This document shows, in pieces, positions 8,361 through 14,157 of a stretch of 14,157 nt of DNA. The translations under genes were made by a program, and so were the position numbers. The notes beneath the pieces are model-generated. The model worked only from the letters and a program-made list of their open reading frames with translations. It searched no databases and was not told the DNA's origin. Positions within the stretch are counted from its first letter, which is position 1, and the number at the start of each line of letters is the position of its first letter. Source of the stretch: an uncultured Flavobacteriaceae bacterium (GTDB lineage: Bacteria > Bacteroidota > Bacteroidia > Flavobacteriales > Flavobacteriaceae); assembly GCA_913052425.1 (NCBI GenBank), contig CAJXEG010000017.1, positions 1 to 14,157 of the forward strand. The letters run 5' to 3'.

Positions 8361-9758
8361 TTAGTGGATTAGGGTTCGTGGATCAGTTACTTTTCCGGTT
8401 ACTGCCGCCGCCGCCGCCATGATGGGACTGGCCAACAGGGTTCTGGAACCGGGGCCCTGTCGTCCTTCAAAATTTCGATTGGAGGTACTCACGGCATATT
8501 TCCCCTGAGGGACTTTGTCGTCGTTCATTGCCAAACAGGCCGAACAGCCGGGTTCGCGCAGTTCAAATCCCGAAGCTTGGAGTATGTCCAAAAGACCTTC
8601 TTCTTTGATGGCTTTTTCTACTTTGTGGGATCCTGGAACCAACCAGGCAGTGACATTATCGGCTTTTTTACGTCCTTTAACAATTTCGGTAAAAGCGCGG
8701 AAATCTTCGATCCTTCCATTGGTACAGCTGCCGATAAAGACAAAATCAATGTCCTTACCGATCATGCTTTCCCCTTCGTTATAGCCCATATAGTTGAGCG
8801 ATTTTTGGTAGGTCGCAGCACCGCCCTCAATAGCATCGGCTGTAGGGATGTTTTTGGAGATGCCCATTCCCATTCCGGGATTGGTTCCAAAGGTGATCAT
8901 GGGTTCTATTTCGTTTCCATCAAAGAAAAATTCCTTGTCAAATTCGGCTCCCTCATCCGTGTAGAGTTCCTGCCAGTAGTCCATGGCTTTGTCCCATGCA
9001 GCTCCTTTGGGGGTAAACTCTCGATCTTTGATGTAGTGAAAGGTCTTTTCGTCGGGAGCGATCATTCCACCTCTTGCACCCATTTCGATACTCAGGTTGC
9101 AAACGGTCATCCGACCTTCCATGCTCATATTTTTAAAAACCTCACCTGCATATTCTACAAAGTGCCCTGTTGCACCCGAGGTGGTCAATTTGGAGATGAT
9201 AAAAAGCGCAACATCTTTTGGAGTCACTCCTTTTTCAAGAGCTCCATTGATGGTGATTCTCATTTTTTTAGGTTTGGGCTGTAGGATGCATTGGGTAGAC
9301 AAAACCATTTCTACCTCAGAAGTCCCAATCCCAAATGCAATGGCGCCAAAAGCACCATGAGTAGAAGTATGGGAGTCTCCGCAAACAATGGTGGCTCCGG
9401 GGACAGTAATCCCGTATTCGGGTCCGACTACATGCACGATTCCGTTTTTTTCGTGTCCCAATCCCCAGAACGAAATACCGTGTTCGGCGGCATTTTTTTC
9501 TAAGGCATCCAATTGCTTAGCCGAAAGGGGATCTTGTACAGGAAGGTGTTGATTGATGGTGGGAGTATTGTGGTCTGCCGTAGCAAAAGTTCGTTCCGGA
9601 TACATCACTTTGATGTTTCGGTTTTTAAGACCTAAAAAAGCAACCGGACTGGTCACCTCATGCACCATATGCCGGTCGATAAACAATACATCAGGGCCTT
9701 GGTCTATTTGCTGAACCACATGTTTGTCCCAAACTTTATCAAAAAGTGTTTTTTTCAT
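8361..9758 (-). CDS. leuC: 3-isopropylmalate dehydratase, large subunit
   Basis: LeuC is the aconitase-family large subunit carrying a [4Fe-4S] cluster. With the ATG at 9758-9756 it has 465 residues, essentially the standard LeuC length, and begins [15 protein letters not shown] as expected. Cluster cysteines are C345 in IGSCTNGR and C405 and C408 in [10 protein letters not shown]. Other signatures are [13 protein letters not shown] (26-38), [20 protein letters not shown] (126-145) and [20 protein letters not shown] (426-445). The frame stays open 30 codons further upstream, but that would run into the leuA coding end and adds unrelated residues, so I reject it. It lies 22 nt after leuA and 2 nt before leuD in one transcription unit. 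Confidence 0.97.
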   Translation of the reverse strand: MKKTLFDKVWDKHVVQQIDQGPDVLFIDRHMVHEVTSPVAFLGLKNRNIKVMYPERTFATADHNTPTINQHLPVQDPLSAKQLDALEKNAAEHGISFWGLGHEKNGIVHVVGPEYGITVPGATIVCGDSHTSTHGAFGAIAFGIGTSEVEMVLSTQCILQPKPKKMRITINGALEKGVTPKDVALFIISKLTTSGATGHFVEYAGEVFKNMSMEGRMTVCNLSIEMGARGGMIAPDEKTFHYIKDREFTPKGAAWDKAMDYWQELYTDEGAEFDKEFFFDGNEIEPMITFGTNPGMGMGISKNIPTADAIEGGAATYQKSLNYMGYNEGESMIGKDIDFVFIGSCTNGRIEDFRAFTEIVKGRKKADNVTAWLVPGSHKVEKAIKEEGLLDILQASGFELREPGCSACLAMNDDKVPQGKYAVSTSNRNFEGRQGPGSRTLLASPIMAAAAAVTGKVTDPRTLIH

Positions 9759-9780
9759 TATGCTATAAAAATAAGGGTTT

Positions 9781-10935
9781 TTATAATCCGCAGGCCTCAA
9801 TAATTTTAGGAATGTCATCATCACCGACTTCCTTCTGTTGATCTGCAACTTTTAAAAATTCTTTGTAAACTTTATCCAATTGAAGTTTGTCCAATTCAAA
9901 TCCAATGTTTTTGGCGCGATAAGCCAGTGCGGCTCGACCGCTTCTGGCAGTCAAGACAATGGCAGACTGAGTTACTCCCACATCATGGGGATCCATGATT
10001 TCATAGGTTTCACGTTTTTTGATGACCCCGTCTTGATGAATGCCCGAGCTGTGGGCAAAAGCATTGGCTCCTACCACGGCTTTGTTCGGTTGAACAGGCA
10101 TTCCCATGCTTTCAGAGACCAGTTGACTGGTGGAATAAAGCAGTTTGGAATTGATATGGGTATCCAGATTTAAATCGGGGTGTTGGCGCATGATCATCAC
10201 CACCTCTTCCAAAGAGGTATTGCCTGCTCTTTCACCAATACCGTTGATGGTACATTCTATTTGCCGCGCACCGTTCATTACCCCGGCGATGGAGTTGGCG
10301 GTGGCCAATCCCAGGTCGTTGTGACAATGGCAGGAAAGCGTGGCTTTGTCAATTCCGGTTACGTTTTCTTTAAGGTATTTGATCTTTGCTCCGTATTCAT
10401 CGGGCAAGCAATAGCCTGTTGTATCTGGAATATTGAGCACGGTGGCCCCAGCTTTGATAACAGCTTCACAGACCCGGGCTAAATATTCGTTGTCGGTTCT
10501 TCCGGCATCTTCTGCATAAAATTCGACATCCTCCACAAAACTTTTGGCATAGCTCACGGCCGCCACGGCACGTTCTATAATTTCGTCTCGGTTGGAGTTG
10601 AATTTGAATTTGATGTGAGAATCGGAAGTACCAATACCGGTATGGATTCTTGATTTTTTTGCGTCTTTGAGTGCCTCTGCAGCGACCTCTATGTCTTTTT
10701 TTACAGCACGGGTCAATCCACACACTCTGGCGGTTTTGACCAGCTGTGCAATTTTGACAACTGAGTCAAAATCTCCGGGAGAGGAAATGGGAAATCCTGC
10801 CTCCAAAATATCTACCCCCAATTCGTCCAGGCGTTCTGCAATGATCAGCTTGTTGTGGGTGTCTAATTTACAGCCGGGGACTTGCTCTCCGTCTCGTAAA
10901 GTGGTGTCGAATATTTGTACTTGTCCATTGGCCAT
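9781..10935 (-). CDS. leuA: 2-isopropylmalate synthase, short form without regulatory domain
   Basis: LeuA condenses acetyl-CoA with 2-oxoisovalerate, the first committed leucine step. The protein has 384 residues: a DRE-TIM barrel with [13 protein letters not shown] at 9-21 (R14, D15), IHTGIGTSD (97-105), the metal-site [14 protein letters not shown] (H203, H205) and NGIGERAGN (N239), then the linker region with [17 protein letters not shown]. It stops at about the point where longer LeuA proteins (over 500 residues) begin the roughly 120-residue leucine-sensing domain, so classical feedback inhibition is not expected. The ATG at 10935-10933 is chosen because family similarity starts at [12 protein letters not shown]; an in-frame TTG at 10959 would add eight unconvincing residues. 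It is the first gene of the operon and is divergent from the helical-repeat protein gene. Confidence 0.94.
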   Translation of the reverse strand: MANGQVQIFDTTLRDGEQVPGCKLDTHNKLIIAERLDELGVDILEAGFPISSPGDFDSVVKIAQLVKTARVCGLTRAVKKDIEVAAEALKDAKKSRIHTGIGTSDSHIKFKFNSNRDEIIERAVAAVSYAKSFVEDVEFYAEDAGRTDNEYLARVCEAVIKAGATVLNIPDTTGYCLPDEYGAKIKYLKENVTGIDKATLSCHCHNDLGLATANSIAGVMNGARQIECTINGIGERAGNTSLEEVVMIMRQHPDLNLDTHINSKLLYSTSQLVSESMGMPVQPNKAVVGANAFAHSSGIHQDGVIKKRETYEIMDPHDVGVTQSAIVLTARSGRAALAYRAKNIGFELDKLQLDKVYKEFLKVADQQKEVGDDDIPKIIEACGL

Positions 10936-10996
10936 TAACAGGATAGATTTATAATCCAAAACGAATGTAGTGTGAAATGCTAAATACTAAGATTAA

Positions 10997-11030
10997 TTGC
11001 TTAATTTTATTACAATATTCTCTACCTTTG
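10997..11030 (+). promoter_or_regulatory. Predicted Bacteroidota-type promoter for the helical-protein gene
   Basis: TACCTTTG at 11023-11030 matches the Bacteroidota -7 consensus TAnnTTTG exactly. A TTG at 10997-10999, 23 nt upstream, fits the loose -33 element. Transcription would start near 11036, leaving a leader of about 45 nt before the ATG at 11082. The motif is seen; promoter function is inference. It lies in the 146-nt divergent gap (10936-11081), in which no comparably good box was found for leuA on the other strand. Confidence 0.5.
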
Positions 11031-11081
11031 TTTTGGGTATAAATAGCTATATAACAACCTTTTAAACCAGTTTTTGTTACA

Positions 11082-12650
11082 ATGATTAATGAACAAAAAG
11101 ACAATTTATTTCAGTTGATTAAGTCCTTGACAAAATCAGAAAAGCGTCAATTTAAGTTGTATGTGGGTCGGATGGGCTCCAACAACAACGCAAAATTTTT
11201 GAGTCTTTTCAATTTTTTGGACAAGTTAGACAAGTATAGCGAAAAAGCAATCCTGGTCAAGGGAATTGTCACCAAGCAACAGCTTTCCAATCTCAAAGCG
11301 CACCTCTACAAACAAATATTGATCAGTTTACGGCTCAATCCCATTCACCAGAACATTCGAATTCAAATCCGAGAGCAAATGGATTTCGCCGCCATATTGT
11401 ATCAAAAAGGATTGTATAAATTGAGTTTAAAAATATTGGATAAAGCCAAAGCATTGGCGCTGAAAAATGAAGAAAAATACGCGGCATATGATATCGTAGA
11501 ATTCGAAAAACTTATAGAATCCCAATACATCACACGCAGTCTGTCCAACCGAGCACAAGAGTTGATCGTTGAGGCCGATAACTTGCGTACCCACAACGAT
11601 CTGACCAGCCAATTGTCCAATTTGTCTCTTTTGCTCTACGAACAATTGATCAAAACCGGCTATGCCAAAAGTGATGACGAATTCAGGGAAATCACCAAGT
11701 TTTTCTACGAAAAAATGCCGGTACTCGAACTGGACAAACTCGGGTTTAGAGAAAAATTGTGGTACTACAAAGCCCACGTCTGGTACAGCTTTTTGGTTCA
11801 GGACTTTTTGTCCTGCTTTAAATTCTCAAGCAAGTGGGTAGATATGTTTAACGATAATACCGAGATGATTTCCATCCACCCTGTTTTTTATCTCAAGGGT
11901 AATAACTTTTTGATGGAATCCTTGGCCTTGATCAAGTACCCCGAAAAGTTTAAGGAAACCCTACACAATATGATGGTTAGGGTCAATTCTGAGGAGTTTC
12001 CAAAAAATGACAATCTGGCCGCCCTGAGTTTTTTGTATTCCTACAACAATTGGTTCAACATGTATTTCCTCCAGGGGGAATTTAAGGAAGGTTTGTGCAT
12101 TATTCCCGAGGTCACCCAAGGGATTGAAAAATTCAAAAATCAGATTGATCCCCACCACGTCATGATGTTTTATTATAAGATCGCCTGTTTATATTTTGGT
12201 TTAGAGGACAATGAAAACTGCATTGTATACCTCAATAAAATCATCAAAAATAAGCATCTCAAAATGCGCGAAGACCTCCTTTGTTTTACAAGGGTATTGA
12301 GTGTAGTTGCTCATTATGAAGCAGGTTTTGATTACCATTTAGAGACACACCTAAGAGAGACTTATAAGTTTTTGATTAAAATGGATGACCTCCATGAGGT
12401 ACAAAAAGCTATGATACGATTTGTGCGTTCGCTGGGAGATATATATCCTCACGAGCTGAAAGCAGCTTTTGTTAAACTCCATAAGGAATTAAAACAATAT
12501 GAAGATGACCCTTATGAGCGAAGAGCCTTTTTGTATTTAGATGTACTTTCTTGGTTAGAGAGTAAAATTGAAAACCGCCCTGTCGGTGAAATCATACGCG
12601 AAAAAGCCAAAGTCATTAATCGGAAAGAGCGAAACTCCATTGAGGTTTAG
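11082..12650 (+). CDS. Conserved Bacteroidota-type helical (TPR-like) protein of unknown function
   Basis: This 522-residue protein is soluble, with no signal peptide or membrane segment. I recognise the type as recurrent in Bacteroidota but know no function for it. The N-terminus (about 1-90), with LFQLIKSLTKSEKRQFKLYV, then a leucine/lysine-rich block LSNLKAHLYKQILISLRL, reads as a compact helical bundle. The rest is a succession of amphipathic helices rich in Tyr, Leu, Phe and Lys (for example YQKGLYKLSLKILDKAKALA at 112-131 and YYKIACLYFGLEDNENCIVY near 365-384), as in an alpha-solenoid of degenerate TPR-like repeats. It is the only plus-strand gene, divergent from leuA, and overlaps the rluA-family gene tail by 35 nt. 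Codon use shifts from C-ending to A/T-ending codons from about base 12280. A scaffold or regulatory role is only a guess. Confidence 0.82.
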   Translation: MINEQKDNLFQLIKSLTKSEKRQFKLYVGRMGSNNNAKFLSLFNFLDKLDKYSEKAILVKGIVTKQQLSNLKAHLYKQILISLRLNPIHQNIRIQIREQMDFAAILYQKGLYKLSLKILDKAKALALKNEEKYAAYDIVEFEKLIESQYITRSLSNRAQELIVEADNLRTHNDLTSQLSNLSLLLYEQLIKTGYAKSDDEFREITKFFYEKMPVLELDKLGFREKLWYYKAHVWYSFLVQDFLSCFKFSSKWVDMFNDNTEMISIHPVFYLKGNNFLMESLALIKYPEKFKETLHNMMVRVNSEEFPKNDNLAALSFLYSYNNWFNMYFLQGEFKEGLCIIPEVTQGIEKFKNQIDPHHVMMFYYKIACLYFGLEDNENCIVYLNKIIKNKHLKMREDLLCFTRVLSVVAHYEAGFDYHLETHLRETYKFLIKMDDLHEVQKAMIRFVRSLGDIYPHELKAAFVKLHKELKQYEDDPYERRAFLYLDVLSWLESKIENRPVGEIIREKAKVINRKERNSIEV

Positions 12651-13290
12651 CTGGTGGTGGGGCAATAATGTTAATTCTTTCTTTTGTAGTGGGGTGATTT
12701 AGCTGCAATGAACGTGCGTGTAAGTCAATACTACTGTCGAAATTACTTCTTTTCGCTCCGTATTTCAAGTCTCCTTTGATCGGAAAACCAATATGAGTTA
12801 GTTGACTTCTAATTTGGTGATGTCTTCCTGTTTTGAGTCTAATTTCCAAAACTGTATATCGGTCCAATTCTTTAATTTTTTTGTAATATAGAACAGCTTT
12901 TTTGGATTCTTGAATCTCTTGGTCATGGGCAAACGACTTATTCATTTTAGTGTTCTTTTTTAACCAATGAGTTAAGGAAGCGTTAGTTGGGCTAATATCA
13001 GGACCTACTATAGCCCAATAGGTTTTATCAGTTTTTCTTTCCTTAAACTGTTTATTCATTCTCGTTAGTGCTTTGGAGGTTCTTGCAAAAAGAACAACGC
13101 CACTAGTAGGCCGGTCAAGTCTGTGAATTACACCCAAGAAAACCGATCCTGGTTTATTGTATTTTTTCTTAATATATGATTTTACCTTTTCAACCAAGGG
13201 TTGGTCTCCCGTTTGATCGCCTTGTACTAGATCTCCAGCAACTTTATTGATTGCTAAAAGGTGATTGTCTTCGTATAAGATTTCAAGCAC
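12616..13290 (-). CDS. RluA-family RNA pseudouridine synthase
   Basis: This 224-residue cytoplasmic enzyme should isomerise specific uridines in rRNA or tRNA to pseudouridine. Seen: the catalytic motif GVIHRLDRPTSGVVLFA with D59 in HRLD, the KTYWAIV strand, and the C-terminal LKTGRHHQIRSQL (152-164) and IKGDLKYGA blocks. All are in the order expected for single-domain RluA-type synthases that lack the N-terminal S4 domain. The target base cannot be read from sequence. The start is GTG at 13290-13288: an in-frame TGA lies three codons upstream and the nearest ATG is out of frame. It follows panB by 15 nt, so both probably share a transcript. Its last 35 nt overlap the convergent helical-protein gene. 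Confidence 0.92.
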   Translation of the reverse strand: MLEILYEDNHLLAINKVAGDLVQGDQTGDQPLVEKVKSYIKKKYNKPGSVFLGVIHRLDRPTSGVVLFARTSKALTRMNKQFKERKTDKTYWAIVGPDISPTNASLTHWLKKNTKMNKSFAHDQEIQESKKAVLYYKKIKELDRYTVLEIRLKTGRHHQIRSQLTHIGFPIKGDLKYGAKRSNFDSSIDLHARSLQLNHPTTKERINIIAPPPAKPQWSFALSD

Positions 13291-13305
13291 GACTAATCAT
13301 GAGGG

Positions 13306-14124
13306 CTAATATTGTTCTTTATTGTTGGGAAAATCTCGATTTTTGACATCGGTAGTGTAGTTTTTTATCGCCATGGAAATTTCTTTATTTAGGTCAAGAT
13401 ATCGGCGTAAAAATCGTGGGCTGAACTCTTTATTCATTCCCAACATATCATTCAAAACCAAAACTTGACCATCAACTTCTACACCAGCTCCAATTCCAAT
13501 AATGGGAATATTTACAGTCTTTGTGACTTTTTCGGCCAGTTTAGCAGGGATTTTTTCCAATACAATCCCAAAACAACCAGCTTTTTCTAACATTTCTGCG
13601 TCATTTATCAGTTGCTCTGCCTCGGCTTCTTGTTTGGCCCTCACAGTGTAGGTACCAAATTTATAAATGGATTGGGGCGTTAATCCCAGATGTCCCATAA
13701 CTGGAATTCCTGCTTGGAGAATACGCTCGATAGATTCTTTAATCTGACTCCCTCCTTCAAGTTTTACGGCGTGAGCACCAGCTTCTTTCATTATTCTTAT
13801 TGACGAACGCAACGCTTCCTTTGAGTCCGCCTGATAGGCACCAAATGGAAGATCCACAACAATCAAGGCCCTATCGACTCCTCTCACCACGCTGCTAGCA
13901 TGGTAGACCATTTGGTCCAGTGTAATGGGTAAAGTAGTCTCGTGACCTGCCATAACATTAGAAGCAGAATCACCAACCAATATAACATCAATACCAGCAC
14001 GGTCAAGTATAACTGCCATCGAATAGTCGTAGGCGGTTAACATAGCAATCTTTTCTCCTTTGGCTTTCATTTCTGCCAATGTTCTTGTAGTAATTCGGTT
14101 ATAATTTTCTGATGCTTTTGACAT
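13306..14124 (-). CDS. panB: 3-methyl-2-oxobutanoate hydroxymethyltransferase
   Basis: PanB transfers a hydroxymethyl group from 5,10-methylene-tetrahydrofolate to 2-oxoisovalerate, giving ketopantoate, the first step towards pantothenate and coenzyme A. With the ATG at 14124-14122 it has 272 residues, close to the usual 260-280. Seen: [30 protein letters not shown] (D52), [10 protein letters not shown] (D91), KLEGG (E123) and VLEKIP (E190), which fit the known metal ligands and catalytic glutamate; GHLGLTPQS and IGIGAG complete the barrel. A second in-frame ATG at 14133-14131 would add three residues; I prefer the inner one because relatives begin with MS followed by a short charged stretch. 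It draws on 2-oxoisovalerate, the same substrate that LeuA uses. It is upstream of the pseudouridine synthase gene by 15 nt. Its own promoter lies at or beyond the window edge. Confidence 0.96.
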   Translation of the reverse strand: MSKASENYNRITTRTLAEMKAKGEKIAMLTAYDYSMAVILDRAGIDVILVGDSASNVMAGHETTLPITLDQMVYHASSVVRGVDRALIVVDLPFGAYQADSKEALRSSIRIMKEAGAHAVKLEGGSQIKESIERILQAGIPVMGHLGLTPQSIYKFGTYTVRAKQEAEAEQLINDAEMLEKAGCFGIVLEKIPAKLAEKVTKTVNIPIIGIGAGVEVDGQVLVLNDMLGMNKEFSPRFLRRYLDLNKEISMAIKNYTTDVKNRDFPNNKEQY

Positions 14125-14157
14125 AAAGACCATAAAAGTAGTTTTTTTTGTTTTGAT

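Noticed and set aside
8577..9284. 235-codon plus-strand open frame
   Set aside because: It is antisense to the highly conserved leuC coding sequence, has low-complexity Phe/Gly/Ser-rich translation and no recognisable domain; it is a shadow frame.
9759..9848. Possible 30-residue N-terminal extension of LeuC
   Set aside because: It would overlap the leuA coding end, has no family similarity, and the internal ATG at 9758 gives the standard length and N-terminus.
10936..10959. TTG start upstream of leuA
   Set aside because: The eight extra residues do not match relatives; the ATG at 10935 places the conserved [12 protein letters not shown] segment at the usual distance from the start.
10962..10969. 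TACATTCG on the minus strand as a leuA promoter box
   Set aside because: It differs from TAnnTTTG at one position and has no TTG at a suitable distance upstream, so support is too weak to list.
1..14157. Defence system, mobile element, CRISPR array or other novel multi-gene system
   Set aside because: All long genes fit metabolic, glycan-degrading or RNA-modification families, or a lone unknown helical protein; no direct repeats, transposase, integrase or repeat-spacer pattern was seen.

Overview
This window looks like a chromosomal segment of a member of the Bacteroidota, most likely Flavobacteriia. The evidence is the moderate-to-low GC content, the lack of clear Shine-Dalgarno sequences, a TAnnTTTG-type promoter, short lipoprotein signal peptides on the glycosidases, and proteins resembling flavobacterial versions of LeuA, LeuC, PanB, an RluA-type synthase and a YkuD_2-type L,D-transpeptidase. 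All genes but one lie on the minus strand. No tRNA, rRNA, CRISPR array, insertion sequence or phage gene was seen, and no stretch over 300 bases lacks a gene.

Bases 1-4635 (minus strand) hold a compact cluster. In transcription order it encodes an exported alpha/beta hydrolase, a GH29 alpha-L-fucosidase lipoprotein (start overlaps the previous stop by 4 nt), a GH20 beta-N-acetylhexosaminidase-type lipoprotein (12 nt later), and the first 95 codons of an FAD-dependent phytoene-dehydrogenase/retinol-saturase-like oxidoreductase cut by the window edge. The two glycosidases suggest sequential trimming of fucose and then N-acetylhexosamine from a fucosylated glycan outside the cytoplasm. No SusC/SusD pair is in view.

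Bases 4733-5057 carry a decaying 3' half of an L,D-transpeptidase gene. Its recognisable sequence begins at the codon right after the leuB stop and contains a frameshift.

Bases 5058-10935 (minus strand) are a branched-chain amino acid operon in the order leuA-leuC-leuD-cimA-leuB. It has two acyl-transferring synthases: a short 2-isopropylmalate synthase without the C-terminal regulatory domain, and a full-length protein closely resembling Leptospira (R)-citramalate synthase, with the pyruvate-pocket residues kept. LeuC, LeuD and LeuB can serve both branches, so the operon probably makes the leucine precursor and, from pyruvate and acetyl-CoA, 2-oxobutanoate for isoleucine.

Bases 11082-12650 (plus strand, divergent from leuA) encode a 522-residue helical protein of unknown function. 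It converges on, and overlaps by 35 nt, a minus-strand pair: panB (pantothenate synthesis) followed by an RluA-family pseudouridine synthase. From about 12.28 kb to the window end the sequence becomes more AT-rich in base and codon use, starting inside the helical-protein gene.

The best leads are the dual leucine/citramalate operon with an unregulated IPMS, and the transpeptidase remnant fused to the leuB stop. I found no wholly new system.
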